From a virus: a DNA stretch of 34,853 bases. This document shows, piece after piece, positions 1-7,235 of this stretch. Every line of letters begins with the position of its first letter. The stretch's first letter is position 1. Made by a program: the position numbers and the translations under genes. The stretch covers positions 1-34,853 of IMG/VR virus record IMGVR_UViG_3300028610_002683, one strand, 5' to 3'. Below the pieces are notes generated by a model, which did no database searches, was not told where the DNA came from, and saw only the letters and a program-made list of their open reading frames with translations.

Positions 1-144
1 CGCGGCGGGCGGGTTCTTCACAAATGCTATGCCGGGCAACGGGGTATATATTTCCGCTGGTGTCAATTTCGTGGTAGGTATGTACTACATAAAGACCTGG
101 ACGGATGCGAATAACGTTGTCCTGGACAGAAGTGCCTCGCCCGC
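1..144. repeat. Terminal direct repeat (copy 1), circular join
   Basis: Bases 1-144 are identical to 34710-34853. A reading frame runs uninterrupted from 34531 through this overlap and on to 1066. This is the usual sign of a circular molecule (unit length about 34,709 bp) whose assembly overlaps itself. A terminally redundant linear genome with a 144-bp direct repeat is the alternative and cannot be excluded from sequence alone. Confidence 0.95.
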
Positions 145-1066
145 GGGCGCGGGCGCGAATGGCGTTGGCAATGTCGGAGGCAGCAGAGCGACCCTCTTAG
201 ACGCCTTTTTTGAGGGAGTATCAGCAGGTGATACCATCTGGGTCATGGATGGCACTTACACCCTCACGGAGCAGATCACGGTTGCGAAGGTGGGAACTCC
301 GACCGCGACTATCAAAGTGTACGGATACAAGACCACCAGGGGCGATCAACCGCTGGACGACGACCGACCGTATATCATTTGCACAGTGGCCTTTTCTATC
401 GCACTCACGGATCACTGGTTTTTCCATCATTTTCGCATGTTGGGGGGCGCTCCACACGTCCTGCACTTGACCGGCGTATCCTCAAGAGCGCAGAACGTTA
501 AAGCACAAAACGACTCAGGAGTCGCGAATCGGTACGCTATCTGTGCGGACGGCAACGGCGCCATGGTTGAGGACTGTGAATGTATATCTGATAACGGTTA
601 CGGGCTTCACGTTAATTCTGAGGGGTTTGCCCGGTATAATTCCTGTCATGATTCCGTCCATGGGATGCACATTGACTCAGACGGTGTATGTCTTATAAAC
701 AATCTCTGCTATGATAACACGGATGGTATATATGTCACGTCTGACGATGTTAAAATACAGGGGAACACGCTTGACGATAATACAGGGGTCGGGATTGATC
801 TCACGACTGGTGAAATGTGCGACCTCATTAATAACATTTTAAGCAATAACCTGACGGGCGTCAATGCAACGAATCCCAGGGAGTCGAATTACCTGAACTA
901 TAACGACTTTTTCACTAACGGGACGGACGTTACAAACGTGGTCAAGGGAGCGAATACTCTGGCGGTCGATCCTGACTACGTGAATCGCGGTCTCAAGAAT
1001 TTCGCATTGAACCCCACGTCCGCGTTACTGGATGAGGGACTACACTTGAGGAAAGGTGTTGGATAA
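1..1066 (+). CDS. Beta-helix fibre-like protein (3' part; begins at 34531)
   Basis: This is the downstream part of a gene that starts at 34531 and crosses the circular join. The complete product is about 414 residues. From about residue 180 on it carries repeated short units of the parallel beta-helix type (pectate-lyase / PbH1 fold), visible as spaced 'GLHV', 'GMHID', 'GIYV' and 'GIDL' rungs each followed by an Asn/Asp-rich turn ('NNLCYDN', 'GNTLDDN', 'NNILSNN'). Such proteins in phages are usually receptor-binding fibres, spikes or glycan-binding/cleaving appendages on the virion surface. I see no clear catalytic residues, so binding rather than cleavage is possible. It follows the 505-aa protein by 2 bases and overlaps the next gene by one base (TAATG), so translation is probably coupled. 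Confidence 0.75.
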   Translation, partial: AAGGFFTNAMPGNGVYISAGVNFVVGMYYIKTWTDANNVVLDRSASPAGAGANGVGNVGGSRATLLDAFFEGVSAGDTIWVMDGTYTLTEQITVAKVGTPTATIKVYGYKTTRGDQPLDDDRPYIICTVAFSIALTDHWFFHHFRMLGGAPHVLHLTGVSSRAQNVKAQNDSGVANRYAICADGNGAMVEDCECISDNGYGLHVNSEGFARYNSCHDSVHGMHIDSDGVCLINNLCYDNTDGIYVTSDDVKIQGNTLDDNTGVGIDLTTGEMCDLINNILSNNLTGVNATNPRESNYLNYNDFFTNGTDVTNVVKGANTLAVDPDYVNRGLKNFALNPTSALLDEGLHLRKGVG

Positions 1067-1419
1067 TGGTTAAGGGTTGGATAGGTGCAGCAGGGCGAGG
1101 CTTTGTGGGAGCAGCGCCATTATTTGAACCCGCGCCGCTCCCTGCAAATTGGAGTTATCCAAACGTGCCGGGACTACAGCCGATCCTTGACGCGGGCGAC
1201 CGGACACACAACCTGCCCACCAGCTTTAACAGGGGCGCTAGTAATTGGGCATATAACGTTGAACCCACGATCCAGCCAATTCTTGATCAGGGGCTATTGA
1301 CTCACAATCTGCCAACGGGTATGACCCACGGATGGAGTACAGACCCGTATAACTCCACGGCGCGAGGTCTTGGGCTACAGACGGACGAGAAGATCAAAAA
1401 GCCGTGGCTATGGCCTTGA
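1066..1419 (+). CDS. Small protein with two tandem ~37-residue repeats, unknown
   Basis: Product of 117 residues, function unknown. Two adjacent repeats of about 37 residues are visible. Each contains an 'NW(S/A)Y' start, a 'QPILD' centre, 'THNLPT' and then a Gly-Ser or Trp-Ser turn. The N-terminus is Gly/Ala-rich ('GAAGRGFVGAAPL'). No membrane helix, signal peptide or cysteines are seen. The start overlaps the stop of the beta-helix gene (TAATG). With its position after a fibre-like gene, the repeat architecture suggests a small virion or fibre-accessory protein. That role is inference from position only. Confidence 0.7.
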   Translation: MVKGWIGAAGRGFVGAAPLFEPAPLPANWSYPNVPGLQPILDAGDRTHNLPTSFNRGASNWAYNVEPTIQPILDQGLLTHNLPTGMTHGWSTDPYNSTARGLGLQTDEKIKKPWLWP

Positions 1420-1428
1420 GGAATTATT

Positions 1429-1812
1429 ATGGCCGCTCACGTAGGTATGTTTTACGGATATAAGGGGTTTGTTTTCCCTGTTGGCGGACGCGTGCAGCTT
1501 CCTTTCTGGGAACTGGACGGGCGGATTCCAACCAGGAACCTCACGTACAGCGGAAACGCATTAGACGCATATCCGGCCATAACCACCTTTCCGCGACTGG
1601 AACAGAGCGAGGCGATCCTGATCCAGACCTGGGATAATAAGCTGATGTTTAAGCTATCAGCGGATGGCGTCAATTACGAAGATGAACAGGAAGTCGATCC
1701 TGATCTGAACCTGGGATCGTGGTTTCACAGAGTGACGGCGCGGGGCTTTGCTTTGGAGAATGAAAGCGCCGGCGCTGTAGCGCGTTATCAGTTAGTCGCG
1801 TTTTTCGTATAG
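1429..1812 (+). CDS. Small beta-rich virion-type protein, family of 32678
   Basis: Product of 127 residues with no recognised name. The start ATG has GAGG upstream. The C-terminal half ('LMFKLSADGVNY...', then 'ALENESAGAVARYQ') aligns by eye with the proteins at 32678-32962 ('LNIRLSNDGGTTY...', 'VQNKTAGSVSRYQ') and more weakly 30853-31236. The three therefore appear to share a small beta-rich domain ending in an 'xxN-x-[ST]AG-x-[VA]-x-RYQ' strand. Alternating hydrophobic residues and absence of helices suggest a beta-sandwich. All three sit in the rightward structural block, so a capsid decoration, spike or fibre-base role is likely. Confidence 0.7.
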   Translation: MAAHVGMFYGYKGFVFPVGGRVQLPFWELDGRIPTRNLTYSGNALDAYPAITTFPRLEQSEAILIQTWDNKLMFKLSADGVNYEDEQEVDPDLNLGSWFHRVTARGFALENESAGAVARYQLVAFFV

Positions 1813-1884
1813 TTTGATCGGCCTGGAGCCACTGAGTAATTATACAGGAAAAAGCCTCCCAGCGCGTTAGCCACGTAGCGGAGC

Positions 1885-1955
1885 AGAATATTAACTTTCT
1901 TGAGGTTCTACCTCATGAATGTCTATTCCAGGAAGCTCCAAAACCTTAATATTCT
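1885..1955. repeat. Nested inverted repeats in the 1813-1994 gap
   Basis: The 182-base gap between two rightward genes holds an outer perfect 10-base inverted repeat (AGAATATTAA at 1885-1894, TTAATATTCT at 1946-1955). It encloses a perfect 6-base hairpin (TGAGGT tct ACCTCA, 1900-1914). No T-run follows, so this is not a standard terminator. It may be an RNA processing or regulatory structure. I see no convincing promoter in the gap. Confidence 0.5.
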
Positions 1956-1994
1956 TGATCTGATTATGAATTTTCTAAATCCAGAGGTAGAGCA

Positions 1995-2681
1995 ATGAAG
2001 AAACGGAGGCCCGCAACCCTATCCGGGAAGGTTCTAAACTGCGCGATCTGGATTCCTGACGGATACGGCGGTTGGAAGTGTGGAGGCTATGCGCCGGCCT
2101 GCGAGGTCGACAAGTGCGCCCCGCTGCCCGACCCGAAAAAGAAACAGGTGAAAGTGTGCATAACACCGCAAAAGGTTTTCTCTCCGTTCCTGGATAAGAA
2201 TGTCACGCGCTGCAAGCGATACGCGGCGGCATGTAACCGTCAGGCCTGCATGGACTTTACCATGCCCTACCCAGGGGAACCCTCAGAAAAAACAATGCCC
2301 GCGCCAGCGGAGATCAAATCGGTTGCCTCCTGGATGGCTGAGGAGTATAACGAGGAGGTCTTTAAGAAAGACCCCTCTTTCGCGAGGGAGATTATGGACC
2401 GCGGCGGGATCAGCCCGCCCCGTGGAGTCGGAGCGGAAAAAGAGGAATACAGGACGATCCCGATCTTCATGCGTAACAAAAGAGGTCTGGCCCTGGACGA
2501 GATGGCCGCCGAAATGAACTATGATGGCAGCGAGGCACTCAGACGGGATATAGAAAAAGCCTATCCTATCAAGGCAAAAGGCGAATGGAAGAAGAAGAAA
2601 CAGCGCAAACAGGCAAGCGATTTCATTGACGCCGCCTATGAATACATTGAGGATCAGATGGCTGAGTCTCAATGGATATAG
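1995..2681 (+). CDS. Basic, cysteine-rich protein, unknown
   Basis: Product of 228 residues. The N-terminal ~90 residues contain nine or ten cysteines in two similar segments, each ending in [KR]C-x2-YA-x-AC followed a few residues later by another Cys. This could be two small disulphide- or metal-stabilised units. The middle is acidic and proline-containing. Residues from about 150 ('MRNKRGLALDEMAAEMNYDGSEALRRDI') look helical and HTH-like. A Lys-rich stretch ('KGEWKKKKQRKQ') follows, then an acidic tail. Start ATG follows GAGGTAGAG. It opens the second part of the rightward block, after the 180-base gap, and is followed by several membrane proteins. A DNA-contacting or internal virion protein is possible but not shown. 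Confidence 0.65.
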   Translation: MKKRRPATLSGKVLNCAIWIPDGYGGWKCGGYAPACEVDKCAPLPDPKKKQVKVCITPQKVFSPFLDKNVTRCKRYAAACNRQACMDFTMPYPGEPSEKTMPAPAEIKSVASWMAEEYNEEVFKKDPSFAREIMDRGGISPPRGVGAEKEEYRTIPIFMRNKRGLALDEMAAEMNYDGSEALRRDIEKAYPIKAKGEWKKKKQRKQASDFIDAAYEYIEDQMAESQWI

Positions 2682-2693
2682 AGAGGAGAATGG

Positions 2694-2924
2694 ATGATAG
2701 TCAGTCTCGGACGGACTCAGATCGTAACACCGGCAACCTACACGCCGCCGATCCGTACTGTGGTGATACAGCCGATCCCAAAGCCGACACCTGAGCCATA
2801 TATAAGCCCGACCTACACCGTAGTCGCGCCGCCAGTAGCGGCGGAGGCAGTTGACAGTAACACAGCCCTCTGGATCGCGGGCGCTCTTGTGGGAGGTCTG
2901 ATCCTGGGAAGCATGAGCAAATAG
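2694..2924 (+). CDS. Tail-anchored small membrane protein, proline-rich
   Basis: Product of 76 residues, unknown family. The first ~50 residues are a Pro/Thr/Val-rich extended segment ('IPKPTPEPYISPTY'). Residues ~57-74 form a Gly/Leu/Ala membrane helix ('ALWIAGALVGGLILGSM') at the extreme C-terminus. The same plan (soluble N-part, one C-terminal helix, a few polar or basic residues) recurs in the proteins at 3165, 3841, 26076, 26587, 27006 and, on the other strand, 20024. GAGGAGA lies 5 bases before the ATG. Probable virion-membrane or assembly protein by analogy with membrane-containing phages. Confidence 0.7.
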   Translation: MIVSLGRTQIVTPATYTPPIRTVVIQPIPKPTPEPYISPTYTVVAPPVAAEAVDSNTALWIAGALVGGLILGSMSK

Positions 2925-2937
2925 CGAGGGGGCAGAT

Positions 2938-3168
2938 ATGCGAGGGCTTATTAGTTGGTACGCCTGGAAAAAATATAAAGGCGACATATTACAATGGCTA
3001 TCGGCGGCCATAGTTTTGATAGGTGTTTGCTGTGAGTACAAATTGAAAGCCGATTTGTACTTTGTGATGATAACGACCGGGGCGTTAATGTGGGGGGTTG
3101 CACAGAAAATCAATCATCCATCCCGGTCTAAGAGATTGAGGCGGCTTATACGCCGGATCAGGTCATGA
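2938..3168 (+). CDS. Small two-helix membrane protein
   Basis: Product of 76 residues, unknown. Two hydrophobic segments are visible, about residues 17-32 ('DILQWLSAAIVLIGVCC') and 38-54 ('ADLYFVMITTGALMWGV'). A strongly basic tail follows ('RSKRLRRLIRRIRS'), which by the positive-inside rule should face the cytoplasm or, in a virion, the DNA. The start ATG has GAGGGGGC upstream. Its TGA stop overlaps the next gene's ATG (ATGA), implying translational coupling. The small size with a basic tail could also fit a holin. The lytic transglycosylase lies far away in the circular order, so the role is open. Confidence 0.7.
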   Translation: MRGLISWYAWKKYKGDILQWLSAAIVLIGVCCEYKLKADLYFVMITTGALMWGVAQKINHPSRSKRLRRLIRRIRS

Positions 3169-3824
3169 CGGCAGAAGAATCGCAAGGACGGGCACAATTT
3201 GAGGCGCTTTCAGACGGCATGAGGAATAAGAAGATCGGGATCGCGGTGAATACTGCGTCTTTCGCTTATACGGGCTTTACTGTCGGAGGGCCGGTCGGCG
3301 CGGCGGTCGGGGCCGCGCTGGGAGTCTTAACGGGTCTCTGGGGATTGAAAAGCTACAGAGCGCGGGTATATGAAGAACTCCGGGCGTCTGGTGTGGTCTC
3401 GAAGCGACGACAGAAATTCCGGTCTGTCATGGACAGACACATCAGCGACACGCCAAGTATTCGCGAATTTCCACGCTCAAGAGCGGTCTCATACGCAGTT
3501 ATAGATGTTTTGAGCGCAAAGTATCCGCGAATGAGCGATGAGGACATAAACGCTGAGGCCTATGCCATAGTCAAAACCTTTGACGAATTCCGCAGAAACA
3601 ACCCGGACGTACCAATCGAGATCGCCGCTGAGGTGATCTTGCTAGTGAACGGAATACGACTGAACGCGCAGACAGGGGATTATGAGTCATTCGTTTTAGA
3701 ATTCCCAGAGGAACCGCCACCAATGGACTACCCGCCCGAAGCGGAGCCTCTTAACGAAACAAAATTGGCGTGGGGGCTTGCCGCGGCCGCCCTCCTCATC
3801 TTCGCGTTTCGGAGAAAAAAATGA
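3165..3824 (+). CDS. Membrane protein with glycine zipper and C-terminal anchor
   Basis: Product of 219 residues. Residues ~33-61 form a Gly-zipper hydrophobic stretch ('VGGPVGAAVGAALGVLTG'), the pattern seen in membrane-disturbing or channel-forming segments. The centre (~70-170) is mixed helical and soluble. A proline-rich linker ('FPEEPPPMDYPPEAEP') leads to a C-terminal helix ending in 'FAFRRKK'. Start overlaps the preceding stop (ATGA). In tailless membrane phages such Gly-zipper proteins can act in genome delivery. That function is inference; the membrane topology is what the sequence shows. Confidence 0.7.
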   Translation: MTAEESQGRAQFEALSDGMRNKKIGIAVNTASFAYTGFTVGGPVGAAVGAALGVLTGLWGLKSYRARVYEELRASGVVSKRRQKFRSVMDRHISDTPSIREFPRSRAVSYAVIDVLSAKYPRMSDEDINAEAYAIVKTFDEFRRNNPDVPIEIAAEVILLVNGIRLNAQTGDYESFVLEFPEEPPPMDYPPEAEPLNETKLAWGLAAAALLIFAFRRKK

Positions 3825-3840
3825 AAGGAGGTTGATCTGA

Positions 3841-4350
3841 TTGATAATCAATTTAGGACAGCAGCGACCCCCCCGCGACCCTCTCAGGCCACGCGATCCA
3901 GTATTGCCGCCGTCTGATGGGGAAATACCAGCAATTCTCACATCGGAGATCGTAGCGGGGCTTATAGCGGATCATTATGAGTCACCGATGCAATACGGCA
4001 GAGCAGACTCGATCAAACTGGCAGATGGCCAGATAAGACCGGATCAGCGATTCTACGACAGAGAGATCGAGGTTGCCGCGCAGATATTAGCCGCCCGATC
4101 CCCGTCCACAGAGACCGCGCAAAACTGGTATCTTCTGATGAAAAGGGAGATCGGTTACAGAGTCGTGCCTGTCCCGTTTTGCAGCTACGGTGAGGAGCCT
4201 CACCCGGTAACCCGTCAGTGTGTCATGAAAGGGCCTGAGATGGAGTGGCAGCCAGAACCAGAGAAGGAGGCAAAAGACAAAAGCAGCTTGATCGCTCCAT
4301 TGGCCATAATCGGGATCGTTGGTCTGCTAATGATAGGAGGGAGTAAATGA
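3841..4350 (+). CDS. Tail-anchored membrane protein, TTG start
   Basis: Product of 169 residues, unknown. The only sensible start is TTG at 3841, nine bases after a perfect AGGAGG; an earlier TTG meets a stop. The N-terminus is Pro/Arg-rich. A central helical part follows, then a Cys pair 'C-SYGEEPHPVTRQ-C' of the spacing seen in several neighbours. An acidic linker precedes a C-terminal membrane helix (~149-166, 'LAIIGIVGLLMIGG') with a short 'SK' end. The stop overlaps the next ATG (ATGA). Probably part of the same virion-membrane set. Confidence 0.7.
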   Translation: MIINLGQQRPPRDPLRPRDPVLPPSDGEIPAILTSEIVAGLIADHYESPMQYGRADSIKLADGQIRPDQRFYDREIEVAAQILAARSPSTETAQNWYLLMKREIGYRVVPVPFCSYGEEPHPVTRQCVMKGPEMEWQPEPEKEAKDKSSLIAPLAIIGIVGLLMIGGSK

Positions 4351-5603
4351 GCGGTTTTACTCAATTTCTAGGTGCAATAGCGGGGCAGGTTGCATCACGC
4401 GTGATTATGAATAAAGTCGCGAACGTGGGCTTGAGTCAGGCGCGGGAACCGTCCAGGGAACCGGGCGGGTATAAACCACCTGTGATAGTTCCGAAGGGCG
4501 CGGAGTTTGACAGACCAGAGGCGGGTGTACCTTCGGGTCGTTATAAAATCCCGACTTGGCTTTTTTTCACTGGATACGGTGCGCTCCTCTGGTATGCAGC
4601 GAAGGCGACCGCCCCGGTGGACATGCCCGATCTGGGAGACCCGGGGCCAGAGGAAGCCCTCTTGTTTCCAGGACTCAAGAGGGAACTTACGCACTTAGAC
4701 GTTGAGGACATATCAACGTCAGACGACCCGGTTGAGGCTTGTCTAGAGCGCGCCGGCTGGAAGCTGCCTCGCATAGACGAACTGAGGCAGAGCATTTTCG
4801 AGAAAGAGCAGGTTGATCTTTTCACCACGCCGGAACCTCTGACACGGAGCGAGGGCGAACTCCTGGAGGCGATAGAATCCTGTATGCAGAGGCTAGAGAT
4901 TCAATACGGGTCTCTCGAGGCCGCCGGGGTCGTGTGTTCTGACTGTGGACAGGATGGCGATCTGCCTTCAGCCTATGCAGCAGTTCAGAGAGAGATGTTT
5001 GATCCTGAGCAAATAGAGATTGATTATGATCCAGCGCCAGACCCCCAGGGAACACCAAATATTTTTTGGTTCTTTATTGCTAAAGGACACCACAAAGGGA
5101 ACCTCGTTACTCAAGACCAGATAGACTCAAATCCAGAGTGGTATTTTTCCGCAGAGAAAGACAAAAAGGGAAAACTCTACCAGGTCGAAGCAGATACAAA
5201 AGTCAAGGCACTAACAAAACTCCATGACCAGCTAAAGGCCGCCAGAGAATACACAAAAGAGTATGGACAGAAGCAGAACAAGTTTACGCCGTGGTTTCAT
5301 CCTGTAGAAAACGGGGGAAAAGGCTATAGAATCATACCAAATATCATGGCACACCCAGAGACAGGCTATGGTACAGAGGAAGCCCCGCGACTCTATGAGT
5401 ATTTGGACACTCTGGAACCTGGGGAACCCGCGAACGTCCTGGACGCCTGTAATTTTATCCACGGATCGGGAAACTGCGAATCTGCACAGATGGAGTCGGT
5501 AATCGATCTGGTTAAACAAGAGGGGTATTTCTATCTTGACGATCTGAGAAAAGCCTATAAGGACAAGGCAGAGATTCCGGCGCACAGGAAAACCGGCGGA
5601 TGA
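4347..5603 (+). CDS. Large single-pass membrane protein with Cys pairs, unknown
   Basis: Product of 418 residues. The first ~65 residues include an amphipathic segment and a Pro-rich linker. A membrane helix lies at ~68-86 ('WLFFTGYGALLWYAAKA'). The remainder (~330 residues) is soluble and acidic, with several Cys pairs: 'EACLERAG', 'ESCMQRLEIQYGSLEAAGVVCSDCG' (split here only by reading), and 'DACNFIHGSGNCES' near the end. The C-terminal half is charged and helical. It is translationally coupled to the upstream gene. A large soluble domain tethered to a membrane by an N-proximal helix suggests a vertex, spike or injection-apparatus component. No enzyme motif is recognised. Confidence 0.65.
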   Translation: MSGFTQFLGAIAGQVASRVIMNKVANVGLSQAREPSREPGGYKPPVIVPKGAEFDRPEAGVPSGRYKIPTWLFFTGYGALLWYAAKATAPVDMPDLGDPGPEEALLFPGLKRELTHLDVEDISTSDDPVEACLERAGWKLPRIDELRQSIFEKEQVDLFTTPEPLTRSEGELLEAIESCMQRLEIQYGSLEAAGVVCSDCGQDGDLPSAYAAVQREMFDPEQIEIDYDPAPDPQGTPNIFWFFIAKGHHKGNLVTQDQIDSNPEWYFSAEKDKKGKLYQVEADTKVKALTKLHDQLKAAREYTKEYGQKQNKFTPWFHPVENGGKGYRIIPNIMAHPETGYGTEEAPRLYEYLDTLEPGEPANVLDACNFIHGSGNCESAQMESVIDLVKQEGYFYLDDLRKAYKDKAEIPAHRKTGG

Positions 5604-5628
5604 TTTCGTATTATAAAAGGAGGCTACA

Positions 5629-6045
5629 ATGCCTACTAAAAGAGCGGTTGCATACAGCAGAGAGTCAGTCAAGAGGGCAGTAGAGGAGTATTTGGAGGAC
5701 GGCGAGGGTCTTAAAAGTCAACACGTCAGGAAGCCGGCAGGTCGAAGTTATCAATATTTTGAAGCACAGCAATACGGAGCGTATAATCTCGCGCAAAAGT
5801 TGGGCTTTGACTGTATGTGTACCCCGCACAGCGCCAAATCACCGGCGATCTGCAAATGCAAGATAAAGAAAAGCGGGATCAAGCAAGGCCATCAGATTTT
5901 GAGCGGTCTGGGGCGTGGCCCGTATGTTTTGGACGGTGCGGGATGCAGGGACGGTCAGGGGCTTTTTGTACCAATCGCACAATGTAAGGGGCCTGTAGGT
6001 CGCGATGAGGCCGGGAGATTCATTAGCATAAAGAGGGCGGCTTGA
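5629..6045 (+). CDS. Basic Cys-containing protein, unknown
   Basis: Product of 138 residues. The ATG follows AAAGGAGG. It is basic and contains a cluster 'CMCTPHSAKSPAICKCK' plus a later pair 'C-RDGQGLFVPIAQ-C-K'. This resembles the Cys pairs of other structural-block proteins; the first cluster could bind metal. The C-terminus ('GRDEAGRFISIKRAA') is basic. The Lys/Arg content and 'RESVKRAVEEYL' helix could suit nucleic-acid contact. The stop TGA overlaps the TTG start of the glycosyltransferase (TTGA), so the two are translated together. Function unknown. Confidence 0.65.
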   Translation: MPTKRAVAYSRESVKRAVEEYLEDGEGLKSQHVRKPAGRSYQYFEAQQYGAYNLAQKLGFDCMCTPHSAKSPAICKCKIKKSGIKQGHQILSGLGRGPYVLDGAGCRDGQGLFVPIAQCKGPVGRDEAGRFISIKRAA

Positions 6046-6764
6046 TCTTCGCATATCCAGAGCAAGAGACACCCTATAAAACAAACCCGGTCGCCTCTGT
6101 GATCCTGTGCGCTTATAATCACCTTAACGATCTGACGATCCCTTGTATCGAGAGCATCAGAGCTAATACTTTCTATCCCTACGAACTGATCCTCGTCGAT
6201 GATGGTTCCACAGATGGATCAATGCGCTATTTCAGGACGGTCTCAGAGAAAGCGATCCGCGTTCCAAGAGGGAGCGGAGCGGCAAGAGCAAGAAACGCCG
6301 GACTCGAGGCCGCCGCGGGCGATCCGCTAGTTGTCCTGGACAATGATACAATAGTACCCCCCGAATGGTTGACGATCCTCGTCCAGGAGGTGCAAAAACC
6401 CGGAGTCGGGATCGTGTCTGCTATCCCTTCGGATCAAGTGGATCGTCTGAACGGAAAGCGATCCCAAGATGGGCTTATCGAATACCAGAACGTTAGCGGA
6501 TTCTGTGCAGCGATAAGCCGTCAGTGTCTAAACGCTATAGGATACTTTGATGAAAGCCTCATCAGCGGAGAGGACACAGATTTTTGCTACAGAGCGAGGC
6601 AGCGAGGTTTTCGTATTGCTAACACGCCGCGGCTGATGGTTAAGTCCGGCGGAACGCGGCGGGAACTGGACAAACAGACCGAGAGGAGCGCGAGGCGGTT
6701 TATCCAGAAACACGCCGCCAGTAATCCCCATCTGCCAGCCGCGCCTCTCTATCCTTTTGGCTAA
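6042..6764 (+). CDS. Family 2 glycosyltransferase
   Basis: Product of 240 residues with a clear GT-A fold family 2 signature. It has an N-terminal 'ASVILCAYNHL' strand, 'VDDGSTDGS' (~53-60) that binds the nucleotide sugar, 'AARARNAGLEAA', and 'LDNDT' (~99-103) as the metal-binding DxD equivalent. 'GYFDESL...EDTDFCYRARQRGF' is the acceptor/ED motif. It transfers a sugar from a nucleotide donor; the acceptor is unknown. Start is TTG at 6042 overlapping the previous TGA, with GAGGGCGG upstream. It is the last gene of the rightward block. With two more glycosyltransferases on the minus strand, it may glycosylate virion proteins or alter host surface glycans. Family call is firm; substrate is not. 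Confidence 0.9.
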   Translation: MIFAYPEQETPYKTNPVASVILCAYNHLNDLTIPCIESIRANTFYPYELILVDDGSTDGSMRYFRTVSEKAIRVPRGSGAARARNAGLEAAAGDPLVVLDNDTIVPPEWLTILVQEVQKPGVGIVSAIPSDQVDRLNGKRSQDGLIEYQNVSGFCAAISRQCLNAIGYFDESLISGEDTDFCYRARQRGFRIANTPRLMVKSGGTRRELDKQTERSARRFIQKHAASNPHLPAAPLYPFG

Positions 6765-7040
6765 ATCTCACCAGGCCAGAAAAACCAGCTCAACCTCCGA
6801 AAAAACCCAAAGGCGTCAAATGGGCAGTTTGACCCCTTAAAAGCGATATTTAGAAAACACGCCCTCAGACCCGTATCCAAATTTATCGCGGCTTATATGC
6901 CCCTTTGCTCCCCTCAAAAGCAGCATAAAATTCGATATTCATATTTCTGACTCAATTTTAACACTTGTTAGCTTTTTTGTGGAAATTCTACCGGATCCGG
7001 CCGACGTGCGCGCGGATCTGCCTCAAAGCCGGTTGGTGAA

Positions 7041-7146
7041 CTTAACGATTGTTATAGATTAGTTGATTTTTTGGGGAAATTGGACTGGCTCCACGCGAGG
7101 ATCGGGGCGGATCAGCGCGGATCTGGGAGGCGGGCTTAACGATTGT
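7041..7146. repeat. Direct repeat CTTAACGATTGT x2 with preceding GCGCGGATCTG
   Basis: CTTAACGATTGT occurs at 7041-7052 and 7135-7146 (94-base spacing). Each copy is preceded, 12-30 bases upstream, by GCGCGGATCTG. The paired composition of both copies suggests a duplicated protein-binding element or an iteron-like origin component rather than chance. Confidence 0.5.
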
Positions 7147-7166
7147 GATGAATCGGAGGGAATGAA

Positions 7167-7222
7167 AAGGCCGCGCCTGTAGCTTTTGCTGTTTGGAAGA
7201 ATGAGGTCTGAGGCGCGGCCTT
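7167..7222 (-). terminator. Perfect 12-bp stem at the end of the leftward block
   Basis: AAGGCCGCGCCT (7167-7178) pairs perfectly with AGGCGCGGCCTT (7211-7222) around a 32-base loop. It lies just downstream of the last minus-strand gene (end 7236). On the minus strand only a short T stretch follows (TTTTCATTCCC), so it could be an intrinsic terminator of moderate quality or a 3'-end-protecting stem. Confidence 0.5.
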
Positions 7223-7235
7223 GAATCGCGCTGAG

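Larger units (their letters stand above)
6765..7235. other. Convergent intergenic region with repeats
   Basis: A 471-base gap between the ends of the rightward and leftward blocks; no credible gene. Visible are a 6-base hairpin (GTCAAA/TTTGAC, 6815-6833), an AT-rich stretch (~6920-6990), and two imperfect copies of a compound element: GCGCGGATCTG followed by CTTAACGATTGT (second part at 7041-7052 and 7135-7146). A long hairpin lies beside the leftward gene end. It could hold a replication origin or terminus or a transcription-stop zone. I see no DnaA-box cluster. Confidence 0.6.

Noticed and set aside
2283-3113. 276-codon minus-strand frame
   Set aside because: Shadow across three plus-strand genes that have good ribosome sites; composition is not protein-like.
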